DNA of 64,000 bases from Paenibacillus sp. FSL H7-0331 (GTDB lineage Bacteria; Bacillota; Bacilli; Paenibacillales; NBRC-103111). Position numbers and translations under genes: made by a program. Positions within the stretch are counted from its first letter, which is position 1. The number at the start of each line of letters is the position of its first letter. The DNA lies in the NCBI RefSeq assembly GCF_001956045.1, contig NZ_MRTH01000003.1, positions 1 to 64,000 on the forward strand. The letters run 5' to 3'. Under the pieces are notes generated by a model. That model saw only the letters and a list, made by a program, of their open reading frames with translations, was not told where the DNA came from and did not search any database. This document shows positions 41,925-50,981 of the stretch, piece after piece.

Positions 41925-43484
41925 ATGAAACGTTGGAAAAAAGCAGGTATGCTCGCATCGCTGACATGTGTTACAATAGTGGGCTGCTCCAGCCCGGCTG
42001 CACCCAAAGCAGCAGACAACAAACCGCAGGGACCGGTCAAAATTTCGATTTCGATGAGCGATTCCTTAAACAAGTATGCACTCGCAAGTACGGACATCAA
42101 CAAGGACAAATGGGTCAAGAAGCTGGGAGAGCTTACGAATACCGAATTGGATATCCGACTGGTTCCACATGCGGAGTTCAAGCCCAAGACAGCCCTGATG
42201 TTCGCCAGCAACGATATTCCTGACGTGATGAACACCATTCAAGGCATGTTCCCTGAAGGACCCGATATGAGCGGAGCGATTAAAGGCGGATTGTTTATGC
42301 CGCTGGATGATCTGCTGAAGGAGTATGGACAGGATTTATTGAAAGCGATTCCGAAGGAAGCCTGGAACGAGGTCAAGTACAACGGTAAAATCTATGCGAT
42401 CCCGGAATACTTATCGTCCTCCACGCGTCGTGCAACGTTTATCCGTAAGGATCTACTCGATCAGACGGGGCTGCCAGCGCCAAAAACTGTCGATGATCTT
42501 CTGAATGTACTGCGCGCAATGAAAAAGAACGGGGTTGCTGAACCGTTTGCCTTCCGCAAAGATTTTGTATATTCCGATGTGATTTTCGGTGCTTATGATG
42601 TGATGCCTTACAGCACGATGTTTGAAAAAATAGGCGATCAGGTTGTTCCTAAGTTTTTCAAGGTCGAAGCGATGCAAAAGGCGTTGCAGGTGTACAAGAC
42701 GATGTATGACGAAGGCTTAATGGCGAAGGATTTTGCCAGTCTGGATGGTAACAAATGGACTAATAATATCAATGCCGGTAAATCGGGTGTCTGGAATCAC
42801 AATGCCAATCTGCTGTTGAACTGGATTAATACCACAAAGCCTGCGAATGCCAAATCCGAGGTCATCATCATACCTTCACCTGTAGGGGATGACGGTAAAG
42901 GCGGCATGATGAAATATAGCTACACGGGCGGACTTTCTTATATTAACAGCAAGGTCAGCAAAGAAAAGGCGGCAGCCATCGTTAAATTCCACAATTATAT
43001 GATTACCGAAGCGGGCGACAGATTCTTCAACTTTGGTATTGAGGGCGATACGTACACAATGAAGGATGGCAAGGTAGCTTATAAGCAGCCGACCACACCG
43101 GAGGGTACCTTGGAGGAGCAATTCCGTTCCGTTATGCTGAGATTGGTTGAAGATACGGCCTTGAATCGGACCTTGCTCAATACGACAGAGGATGGTAAAA
43201 AGCTGGTTCAGCAGTTCGATACCATTGTAACGAAGGAAGGTCGTAACGGAATTGCGTTCCAGCCTGAGCTCGCAGCCAGCGCCAAGTATACGGATGCCGG
43301 TATCAAGTTCTCGGATATGCCGCCGGTTATTCTGGATCATATGCTGAAAATGGTATACGGCAAGGAACCGATTTCCGATTGGCCGAAGGTGCTGGAGGAA
43401 TGGAAATCCAAGGGCGGGAATGATATCATAAAAGAAGCAACTGACCGTTATAATCAGAAATCCGGCGTCATCATGGGAGACTAA
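41925..43484 (+). CDS. Extracellular solute-binding lipoprotein (LplA-like)
   Basis: A 519-residue binding lipoprotein with signal peptide and lipobox IVGC. It resembles the 13151 protein in layout (GDRFFNFGIEGDTYTMKDG near residue 360) but is divergent. ATG 41925 follows TAGGGGG. It completes the importer and is followed directly by a response regulator and sensor kinase, which probably control it. Confidence 0.88.
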   Translation: MKRWKKAGMLASLTCVTIVGCSSPAAPKAADNKPQGPVKISISMSDSLNKYALASTDINKDKWVKKLGELTNTELDIRLVPHAEFKPKTALMFASNDIPDVMNTIQGMFPEGPDMSGAIKGGLFMPLDDLLKEYGQDLLKAIPKEAWNEVKYNGKIYAIPEYLSSSTRRATFIRKDLLDQTGLPAPKTVDDLLNVLRAMKKNGVAEPFAFRKDFVYSDVIFGAYDVMPYSTMFEKIGDQVVPKFFKVEAMQKALQVYKTMYDEGLMAKDFASLDGNKWTNNINAGKSGVWNHNANLLLNWINTTKPANAKSEVIIIPSPVGDDGKGGMMKYSYTGGLSYINSKVSKEKAAAIVKFHNYMITEAGDRFFNFGIEGDTYTMKDGKVAYKQPTTPEGTLEEQFRSVMLRLVEDTALNRTLLNTTEDGKKLVQQFDTIVTKEGRNGIAFQPELAASAKYTDAGIKFSDMPPVILDHMLKMVYGKEPISDWPKVLEEWKSKGGNDIIKEATDRYNQKSGVIMGD

Positions 43485-43526
43485 TACATCCAGACGTTGA
43501 TCCCTGCACAAAATGGAGGACGGCAC

Positions 43527-44540
43527 ATGAAGCATATTCTGGTTGTAGATGATGAGCCGCTTATACTCAAAGGTCTTGTTGTCATGCTGAAGCAGCATTC
43601 GCATACCTTTGATTCCATTCGAACAGCCAGTAACGGCTTGAAAGCGCTCCAAATGATTGAGGAATCGATGCCTCAACTGCTGTTGACGGATATCCGGATG
43701 CCTAAGCTGGATGGTCTTGAGCTGTGCAAGCAGGTTCATGAGAAATACCCTTTGATTCAAAAGGTGATCATATCCGGATACGGTGATTTTGAATATGCGC
43801 AAGCCTGCATCTCGTATGGGGTTAAGGAGTACGTGCTGAAGCCGTTCATCCCCTCCAAAATTCATAGCCTGCTGGATAAGCTTGTGTACGAAAGCCATCA
43901 TGCTGTATTTTCCATATCTCGATATGAGGAATGGATCGACAAAATTGTCGAAGCGATCTGGTCCTTGCGGATTGAGGAGGTTGAGCTGCATTTGGAGCAG
44001 TTAAGGTCGTATTGCAGTACGGCCTCGACCTCCGATTCGGATTTCATTCAGCTGTTGAAGGACTGCCTGACGATGCTCAAGAAACGTTTATCCGTCAAAG
44101 GTTTTCACCCGCAGGGTGAGGAAATCTCGGACGCTGCCGATAAATTGCAATATTTTGCACAGCTTCAAATACAGATCCTGAAAATGATTGATGAGCTGAC
44201 CCTACAGCGGGGTGGACAGGATTTGATGCAGAAGGCCAAGTACTATATGGATTCTCATATTACGAAAGACTTGTCGCTTGAGGATGTGGCTGAATATCTC
44301 GGGATTACCCCGCCTTATCTAAGCCTGCTGTTCAAAAAGGTGCACAAGGAAAACTTCGTTCAATACCGGATTATGAAACGAATCGAGCTGGCCAAAAAGC
44401 TACTGGAAATTCCGCACTATCGGACTAACGATATTGCTTATGAGGTGGGCTACGAGAATTATCCGCATTTTTCACGCATGTTCAAGAAGGTCACCGGATT
44501 GTCGCCCTTGGAATACCGACATATGATGGGAATCAAATAA
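43527..44540 (+). CDS. Response regulator, YesN type (REC + AraC HTH)
   Basis: A 337-residue regulator. The receiver has D55 in LLLTDIRMPKLDG. The C-terminal AraC HTH starts near KYYMDSHITKDLSLEDVAEY and ends GYENYPHFSRMFKKVTGLSP. ATG 43527 follows GGAGGA; the frame opens at 43497. The linker is much shorter than in the 31773 paralog. Its stop overlaps the kinase start (TAATG), so the two-component genes are coupled and lie in the importer operon. Confidence 0.92.
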   Translation: MKHILVVDDEPLILKGLVVMLKQHSHTFDSIRTASNGLKALQMIEESMPQLLLTDIRMPKLDGLELCKQVHEKYPLIQKVIISGYGDFEYAQACISYGVKEYVLKPFIPSKIHSLLDKLVYESHHAVFSISRYEEWIDKIVEAIWSLRIEEVELHLEQLRSYCSTASTSDSDFIQLLKDCLTMLKKRLSVKGFHPQGEEISDAADKLQYFAQLQIQILKMIDELTLQRGGQDLMQKAKYYMDSHITKDLSLEDVAEYLGITPPYLSLLFKKVHKENFVQYRIMKRIELAKKLLEIPHYRTNDIAYEVGYENYPHFSRMFKKVTGLSPLEYRHMMGIK

Positions 44541-46342
44541 TGAAGCCAACGCTCGCCAGAAGTATTTTTGCCTATATTGCATCTGTTGTCATCATCACCG
44601 CGGCTTCGATCGGATTTTTCTCCTATCATATTTCGTCCAAGAAGCTTAGTGAGCAGAATGAGCAGCATCTTAAGGAAATCGTCTCGAATGCGGTCAATCA
44701 TACCGATTTGTATTTGAAATTGTATGAGCGGGCCCACCTATCTCTGTTCACCAATACGGACGTTAAAAAATTTCTCGATGCGCCTCCACAGGGAGATTAC
44801 GAGTATTATGAGTTTACGAATAAGCTGAAGGTTAATGTGATTGATCCGCTGTTCATCAAATCTCCTGAGATCATGACGGTATATTTGATCGATTACAACC
44901 ATAACTGGGTGTATTATGAGAATCCGGCGCTGAAGCCGATTGCCGATCCGCTGCCTGAGGTTACACTGGAGGAGCTGGATAAAGAGGCCGATGCGCAGGG
45001 AAATCTGACGATTATTAACAATAGCGTATTTGCCGGGAGCAGCAATCAATTTATTACATTGGCACGCAAAATCCACGGTGAGGTGTTTAACGAATTCAAA
45101 GGGATATTGGCGATCGAGATCAAATCCAATGAATTTTCAACGCTATGGCGAGGGATCAACCTCGGACCCAACGGGTTCTTTTCCATCGTCGATAATGAGG
45201 GACGGATCGTCTATCATCCGGATAAGAAGCAGATTGGCAGCTTTGTCGACAAGCAGCTTCTAAGTAAGCTGGAGTCGAACCCTTTGGAATCGTTCATCGA
45301 TGCCTCCGGTGGTGAGGAGCGAATGGTGGTCAGTCTGAAGTCTGCATACTCCGGCTGGAATTTGATGGTGTCGTTGCCGACTGCGGATATTAACGAGCCG
45401 CTTTCGAGTATTCGGATGTCTTCCATCTGGGTGGGAGGCATTACGCTGCTGATCGCATTGCTGCTATCGTATCGATTTGGTCGGAATATTACCAAGCCGA
45501 TCCAGATATTGAAAAAAGGCATGCGCCAAACCGAGCAGGGCAATTGGGTCAAGATCCCCCAGCTTCGAACTCGTAATGAGCTGGATGAGCTAATTGAACG
45601 ATATAATTTGATGGTTGTGAGCTTATCCGAGTTGATGGATACGTTATACCGGACTGAATTAAGTAAAAAGGACGCCGAGCTGGAGCATCAAAAGGCGCAA
45701 TTGCAATCCCTGCAGCTGCAAATCAATCCTCATTTTCTGTACAATACATTTGAAAATATTATTTGCTACGCTGTGATCCAGCAATCTGAGGAAATCACAG
45801 AAATTGTCGATGCCATTGCCTCCATGTTTCGTTATTCCGTACAGACCGATATTGAAGAGACGGCCATCGTGAATGAGCTAAAGCATGTGCTCAATTATAT
45901 GACGATAATGAAGCATCGCATCGGTCGGGAGTTTGAGCTGGATGTGCGGATACCTCCACAGTTCTTTTTGAAGAAAACAGTCAGGCTGACGCTGCAGCCT
46001 TTAATTGAAAATATTTTTCAGCATGCGTTTGCGGATGGTTTGGAGGAGCATCATTTTATTCGGCTGGATGCCTGGATTGAAGGCGATGATTTGGTGATGG
46101 TGGTTGAGGATAACGGAGTGGGCATAGCTCCTGATCGTCTTGCAGTTCTGCAGAGTCAGCTGGATACGAACCAACTGGCTGAATCCAATCTGTCTGGTGG
46201 CAAGGGGCATGGCGGGATTGGCATGATGAATGTGCACCGCAGAATTCAGCTGGTATTCGGAGAGAAATACGGCTTATGTATGGAGAGTGAGCAGGGTAAG
46301 GGTACCCGCTTGTTCATTCGTTTTCCTGATCTGGCAACGTGA
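44540..46342 (+). CDS. Sensor histidine kinase, YesM type
   Basis: A 600-residue membrane kinase. Helix 1 lies near 8-28 and an extracellular Cache domain runs to about 290. Helix 2 near 293-312 is followed by a HAMP domain and a coiled stretch (SKKDAELEHQKAQLQSLQLQ). The His_kinase domain is QINPHFLYNTFENI with the N-box PLIENIFQHAF and G-box EDNGVGIA. It forms a pair with the response regulator just upstream. A strong terminator follows. Confidence 0.92.
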   Translation: MKPTLARSIFAYIASVVIITAASIGFFSYHISSKKLSEQNEQHLKEIVSNAVNHTDLYLKLYERAHLSLFTNTDVKKFLDAPPQGDYEYYEFTNKLKVNVIDPLFIKSPEIMTVYLIDYNHNWVYYENPALKPIADPLPEVTLEELDKEADAQGNLTIINNSVFAGSSNQFITLARKIHGEVFNEFKGILAIEIKSNEFSTLWRGINLGPNGFFSIVDNEGRIVYHPDKKQIGSFVDKQLLSKLESNPLESFIDASGGEERMVVSLKSAYSGWNLMVSLPTADINEPLSSIRMSSIWVGGITLLIALLLSYRFGRNITKPIQILKKGMRQTEQGNWVKIPQLRTRNELDELIERYNLMVVSLSELMDTLYRTELSKKDAELEHQKAQLQSLQLQINPHFLYNTFENIICYAVIQQSEEITEIVDAIASMFRYSVQTDIEETAIVNELKHVLNYMTIMKHRIGREFELDVRIPPQFFLKKTVRLTLQPLIENIFQHAFADGLEEHHFIRLDAWIEGDDLVMVVEDNGVGIAPDRLAVLQSQLDTNQLAESNLSGGKGHGGIGMMNVHRRIQLVFGEKYGLCMESEQGKGTRLFIRFPDLAT

Positions 46343-46380
46343 AACGTCCAATGCTCTTGTGTAGAGCACTGGACGTTTTT
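46342..46380 (+). terminator. Terminator after the importer/two-component operon
   Basis: AAACGTCCA plus TGCTCT (46342-46357) pairs with AGAGCA plus TGGACGTTT (46363-46378) with one small bulge, followed by T residues. Confidence 0.85.
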
Positions 46381-46548
46381 GCTTAATTATACGAGCTCCT
46401 CATTTCGGGGATGGGAATCTAATAAACGAAGCGTGGTTAGAAATACTGTAACCCCCCCCATAACAAAAACAGCAAAGAACGAATTTAGGACTAGGTACTC
46501 GCATAGTATGAAACGAGGTAATTATGAAGCATTATGGAGGTCATGTTA

Positions 46549-46854
46549 ATGAGTTTTCAATATCCAGCAACACATCATCAGGTTTTATATCAGGCAGACC
46601 CGAGTGTAGTACACACATTAAGAACAATTCGTAATCGTATACATCATATTTGCAGTTCTCATGTTAATCGTTCAGTTCGTATTCAGACAATAGACGGTCA
46701 TGTTTACGAAGGTGTAATTGTAAATTGTGATTCCGCCCATATTTATTTAAGAGTTTCTAATCCCGGAGTACATCGCCCATTTTTGGGGCCGAGTGACGCT
46801 GCAATCCTTACTTTAGTTCTATTCGAGCTGCTTGTCATAGTTTTGTTGTCATAA
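46549..46854 (+). CDS. Small Sm-like/membrane-tail protein, function unknown
   Basis: A 101-residue protein. Residues 43-69 (VRIQTIDGHVYEGVIVNC and onward to IYLRV) resemble the first strands of an Sm/LSM-type small barrel, with the DGxxYxGxI pattern. Residues 83-101 are a C-terminal membrane segment (AAILTLVLFELLVIVLLS). ATG 46549 follows GGAGGT at seven bases; upstream in-frame ATGs at 46534 and 46543 lie in or before that site. It stands alone between a terminator and the convergent BlaR1-like gene. The Sm similarity is by eye and tentative. Confidence 0.65.
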   Translation: MSFQYPATHHQVLYQADPSVVHTLRTIRNRIHHICSSHVNRSVRIQTIDGHVYEGVIVNCDSAHIYLRVSNPGVHRPFLGPSDAAILTLVLFELLVIVLLS

Positions 46855-46947
46855 AAGGTACAACACACCTTCATTGGTAATCATAGAGATTCTCTTCTCT
46901 CCATGCTGCTTAGTTTAATATAGGCTACTCAATGAAGCCTTATATGT

Positions 46948-49191
46948 CTACTTCAAATTGTTAAAGTCTGCGGCCTTTGCGTTTATCAAGTAAGCTACAA
47001 TTTCGTTTTGTTGTGATTCATTTTCCTTAAACATCACTTGAAAGCACACATCATTTTCGATCCAGAAATAGCTAACCAAATCCGCCTCATACGCATTACT
47101 TAATGGACCGTCGATTTTGTACTTCTCTGTTTGGAGCACTTCCATTCCTGCTACTTCTATCGGGCTTACCTTGACTTCATGCTTTTGCCCGTCTATACGA
47201 TAGAAGTCAACATATCCGTTGTTTTTGATATCTTGATACGTATGACCGTTTTTGATTTGCTTGAGATTAAAACTGTTTGCATTACGATTGTTATTGTCAG
47301 TCTTTTGGTATCTAATACTGAGAAGTCTTGTATTCTTATCCTCATCGTCTATTGGAAAGCTGAAGTTGACCTTTTTGGTGACAAAAGCATTCATTGCTTG
47401 AAATTGTCCGAATAGCTGCAGCGGAAATTTAGGTGTAAATCCGATTAATTCCGGAGCCTGCTGTAAATCATCCGTATCATAGATTTGAATGTTCAACATA
47501 TAGTCGCTTGTATAACGTTCATTCATCTGTTCATCAGGATATTTCATGGATTCTATCATCATAAGGAGCTCTTGATTTGAAACGCTCCCATGAAGTTGGT
47601 ACTGGATATCCTGATCCTGCCATATATAGTACAGCTTTTCTCGCTTTCCTGAACCTACTGTCACCTTCAAAGCGTCCATTTGATTAATGATCAGGGGTTC
47701 TTTCTTTATTTCAAATTCAAATTCACTTATTTTAAGCTGTTGTTCGGATTGCTCAATTTTCGCATAAGCGGCTTCCAGTCCGTTTCCACCATACACCGCG
47801 TTTAATTCAAAATTTCCATAATGTTTGTTTCCTTTACGAGCTTCGTAATAAAATGAGGCCTGGGTTAGCTTGCTTTCTTCAGGTTGTTTTGATTTCAGAT
47901 GTACACTCTCAAATTTGTAGTCCTCAGGCACAAAGTCAGGGACTTTAAACTTAAAATCGGCAATCCGAGCAGCCTTGTCCAAACGATTATAATCACGGAA
48001 TGGGGAATCAAACAGAATTCGATCTTTCATTGCCGAATCGGTTGCTGCAAGCGTGTTATCCGTACTGATCGCCAAGAGCGGATTGTGAGAATTCGTTAAC
48101 GTCACAGCAGCCAGAATCGCCATGCCTATGATCGCAATCGCTGATATTTTATAAGAGCCTTTTTTAAAAGACTTGATCATTGTCATCCTCCTAACGATTT
48201 GGTTATGGTTGTTCGATTCGTGAAAATACAGCAGGTTTGGCTGATTTCGTTTGGCAGAAAATCGCTTGAGAAATTCAATAATCGTCAAGCCATACGGAAC
48301 AGCCTCTGCTTCTCCCAGAACCTCCAATACGTAAGCATCACAAGCGAGTTCTCTGTCAGCTTTCATCATCCTGATACAAATCCAGACCAAAGGATTCATC
48401 CAGTGGATCGCAAGAATAAAGCTTCCTATTGTATTCCAGGCCATATCTTTTCTTCGATAATGGGCTAATTCATGAGACAAGACATGTGATATCTGAGAGG
48501 GGTTCAATTCCTTGCCGATTGCTTCCGGTAAATAGATCCAAGGATGAATCACCCCTGAGATATAGGGACTTATCGCATAATTGTCTGTGTATACTGGGAT
48601 CGGTAACGAAATGCCGAATTTCGCTCTGCAATCCTCCATAACCTGCATGATCGAAGAATCGGTTACCAATCGGAGGGTACGGAATCTTTGTCGCATCTTC
48701 ATTATGCAATAGACCAGGTAGGTAAGGATGGTAACTACGCCTATAAGCCATACAGACGCCAAGATTTTTAAACCGAGAGCATGTGATTGTACAGTAGCAG
48801 GCTCAGGATCTTTCATCCTTAGTGCAGATAGGTCTGGCTCCATGTTAGAGTAATCCTGACTTAACCTGCTGTTATCATTGGAAAGTAATTCGTCTTGTTG
48901 GTTGGTTCTTGTTCCATTGTTAGATAGATCGCTTTGTACAAAAGAAACGATACCGGCAGCAGCCTTACTCCATTCGGTTACGAACGGCACCATATTAAAA
49001 ATACTGACGTCGCTGTTTGGAAAAACGGGCAGCAGCAATCGGATCAACACAATCAACCATAACGCATGTCGAATGCGGGCATTCATGTAACGGTGAAATA
49101 ACTTTTGAATCGATATCACTAACAAGGCAACAATACTTGCCGCAAAGGTCGAATACACAAACCAGACAAAAGTGTTATATACAATATCCAT
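46948..49191 (-). CDS. BlaR1/MecR1-like M56 family membrane metalloprotease
   Basis: A 747-residue membrane protein. The N-terminal ~340 residues are an M56 peptidase: helices near 5-30 and 41-57, a helix near 143-163 and the zinc motif HELAH at 240-244 followed by RRKD. A fourth helix lies near 352-372. The remaining ~375 residues are extracellular and do not show the SxxK/YxN motifs of a penicillin-binding sensor. They look like an unrelated domain (KFKVPDFVPEDYKFESV resembles DUF4367-like regions). With the BlaI-like repressor next to it, it should sense a signal, probably envelope stress, and trigger cleavage of the repressor. Confidence 0.85.
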   Translation of the reverse strand: MDIVYNTFVWFVYSTFAASIVALLVISIQKLFHRYMNARIRHALWLIVLIRLLLPVFPNSDVSIFNMVPFVTEWSKAAAGIVSFVQSDLSNNGTRTNQQDELLSNDNSRLSQDYSNMEPDLSALRMKDPEPATVQSHALGLKILASVWLIGVVTILTYLVYCIMKMRQRFRTLRLVTDSSIMQVMEDCRAKFGISLPIPVYTDNYAISPYISGVIHPWIYLPEAIGKELNPSQISHVLSHELAHYRRKDMAWNTIGSFILAIHWMNPLVWICIRMMKADRELACDAYVLEVLGEAEAVPYGLTIIEFLKRFSAKRNQPNLLYFHESNNHNQIVRRMTMIKSFKKGSYKISAIAIIGMAILAAVTLTNSHNPLLAISTDNTLAATDSAMKDRILFDSPFRDYNRLDKAARIADFKFKVPDFVPEDYKFESVHLKSKQPEESKLTQASFYYEARKGNKHYGNFELNAVYGGNGLEAAYAKIEQSEQQLKISEFEFEIKKEPLIINQMDALKVTVGSGKREKLYYIWQDQDIQYQLHGSVSNQELLMMIESMKYPDEQMNERYTSDYMLNIQIYDTDDLQQAPELIGFTPKFPLQLFGQFQAMNAFVTKKVNFSFPIDDEDKNTRLLSIRYQKTDNNNRNANSFNLKQIKNGHTYQDIKNNGYVDFYRIDGQKHEVKVSPIEVAGMEVLQTEKYKIDGPLSNAYEADLVSYFWIENDVCFQVMFKENESQQNEIVAYLINAKAADFNNLK

Positions 49192-49226
49192 AGGTTTACC
49201 TCTTTACATGTACTTGGGCAGCTTCA

Positions 49227-49625
49227 TTATGCTTGTGGTTTGTTATCGGCTTTATCCTGCTTGTCCGTCAAGATCTTCTGCAGCTGCTCGATCTCCTTAT
49301 CGGACAAATGCGCCTCCTCCAAAAAATTGGTAACCATACTGCCTGCGACACCACCAAAAACTCTTTTTATAAAAGACTGACTTTCCGCCTTAACGCATTC
49401 TTTTTCTGAAAATAGGGGGTGGTATTTATAACCTCTTCCTGATTTCTCAAAGCCGATTACTTTCTTTTTCAATAGCCTGTTCACAAACGTACGAACGGTT
49501 TGCTCGCTCCATTGGATCTCATCGGGAAGCTGAAGCAGGATTTGCTCTGAGGTGATCGGGCTGCTTTTCCAAATGACTTTCATAATTTCCCACTCGGATT
49601 CCGATATTTTGGGAATCGTGCTCAT
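49227..49625 (-). CDS. BlaI/MecI family transcriptional repressor
   Basis: A 132-residue winged-helix repressor. It starts ISESEWEIMKVIWKSSPITS and continues through WSEQTVRTFVNRLLKKKVIG, the usual BlaI DNA-binding region; the C-terminal half is the dimerisation domain. It is encoded 35 bases before the BlaR1-like gene on the same strand, and two matching dyads lie upstream. It probably represses its own operon and is relieved by the protease. Confidence 0.9.
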   Translation of the reverse strand: MSTIPKISESEWEIMKVIWKSSPITSEQILLQLPDEIQWSEQTVRTFVNRLLKKKVIGFEKSGRGYKYHPLFSEKECVKAESQSFIKRVFGGVAGSMVTNFLEEAHLSDKEIEQLQKILTDKQDKADNKPQA

Positions 49626-49656
49626 AATGGAACCATCCTTTCTGATGATCTTTCAT

Positions 49657-49702
49657 TTACGAATGTAAATATAACCTGATGAATTTGATATTACAAGTGT
49701 AA
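49657..49702 (-). promoter_or_regulatory. Two BlaI-type operator dyads
   Basis: TTACGAATGTAA (49657-49668) and TTACAAGTGTAA (49691-49702) share the same dyad pattern and lie 34 bases apart, about three helical turns. This resembles the TACA-N2-TGTA core of BlaI/MecI operators. They lie just before the repressor gene. Confidence 0.7.
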
Positions 49703-49751
49703 ATGAAATTTGTCAACTGTTGGAATGTGATAGGAATGTCTGGATACAACG

Positions 49752-49782
49752 AAAAAAGAGCCGCAGCAGATGCGACTCTTCA
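49752..49782 (-). terminator. Terminator of the sensor-kinase gene
   Basis: On the minus strand AAGAGTCGCA pairs with TGCGGCTCTT around five bases and is followed by TTTT. The stem begins at the stop codon of the kinase. Confidence 0.8.
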
Positions 49783-50898
49783 TTGAGGAGCTTTCTTAAA
49801 AGATAAAATAAAAGTGGTTTCTTTTTCATTCGTATCAAAAAGGATATCACCATCATTTTTTTGCATAATTTGCTTGCATATCATCAATCCGAGCCCAGTC
49901 CCTGATGATTTATTGGTTACAAATGGCGTGAATAAAAAATCTTTGATCTCGTCAGAGATCTTCGGGCCATTGTTAGAAATATACAGATACACCTGCTCAT
50001 CATCTTCTTTTATTGACAGCGTAATTTGTTTTTTATGGGGAACTTCAATGAGCGCATCAACGGCATTGTTCAATAGATTGGAGAGTACTTGTTGTATGCC
50101 TTTCTTTTGTACCCTGATTATTTTATCGTTTTTAAATTTTTTAACAAATAGAATATCTTCTTGGATTAATCGCGGATTTATCATGGATAGAACTGAATGA
50201 ATAATTTGTTGTATTGAGATGTTATCGAAGGATTCATCATGCTCTCGATTTCTGGAAAAACTGAGAAAACCCGTAATCTGCATATTAATACTCTCAAATT
50301 CATCATCAATAATTTTAATATAATCGGCAATCTTTCGGTTCATTTCAGAGGAAATGCTTTGTTTAATCAGTTTTAAAAATCCCTGGATGGATGTAAGCGG
50401 ATTGCGGATCTCATGAGCCATACTTGCTGCCATTTTGCCAATCAGAGCTAGACGTTCACTATGCAGCTCATTAATTTGCTTATCTTTTTCCAATATCACA
50501 TTTCGGGTCAGGCTCCAATAATTTTCACGCGCATGCTTCTCAAATAAATCCATTCTGAAAATGTACTTTTTTACAAGTTGATAGATCGCAATCTCATTTT
50601 CTGTGGCAACCTGTTCGACAGTTTCAAGAATGATTTTTCTCCAAATATTCGTTGTAATAAGAATGTATTCAATATAGTTATACTGATCCAGTGAAATCTT
50701 GGACCACTTCGGTATAGAATTAAAAATAGGGTGGTCGTCTGCAGGGATTTCTAAATTCATTATATAATTTAAATAATTATCAATATTTTCAGCTGAGTCT
50801 AAAGGCAGATCGGGATAAATTTCCCGTACCTCCTGCAACCACCTTTTAGATATGATCGCTTTGTGGCTTGCCATGATTGAAACATACTCGTTATTCAT
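49780..50898 (-). CDS. Soluble sensor histidine kinase (sporulation-kinase-like)
   Basis: A 372-residue kinase without membrane segments. The N-terminal ~135 residues are an uncharacterised sensor region. They are followed by a coiled linker (EKDKQINELHSERLALIGKM), HisKA with H162 in MAHEIRNPLTSIQGF and an HATPase domain (SNLLNNAVDALIEV, YISNNGPKIS, SSGTGLGLMICKQIM). No response regulator is adjacent, which is common for kinases feeding the Spo0A phosphorelay. ATG 50898 has GGTGG eight bases upstream; a GTG at 50910 is possible. Confidence 0.85.
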   Translation of the reverse strand: MNNEYVSIMASHKAIISKRWLQEVREIYPDLPLDSAENIDNYLNYIMNLEIPADDHPIFNSIPKWSKISLDQYNYIEYILITTNIWRKIILETVEQVATENEIAIYQLVKKYIFRMDLFEKHARENYWSLTRNVILEKDKQINELHSERLALIGKMAASMAHEIRNPLTSIQGFLKLIKQSISSEMNRKIADYIKIIDDEFESINMQITGFLSFSRNREHDESFDNISIQQIIHSVLSMINPRLIQEDILFVKKFKNDKIIRVQKKGIQQVLSNLLNNAVDALIEVPHKKQITLSIKEDDEQVYLYISNNGPKISDEIKDFLFTPFVTNKSSGTGLGLMICKQIMQKNDGDILFDTNEKETTFILSFKKAPQ

Positions 50899-50981
50899 TG
50901 TTACAGCCACCGCCTCGTTGAGGTTTAATTCGACAATGTAAACGCAATACCTTTAATGTATGGGTCTGAGTAAAAATATAA

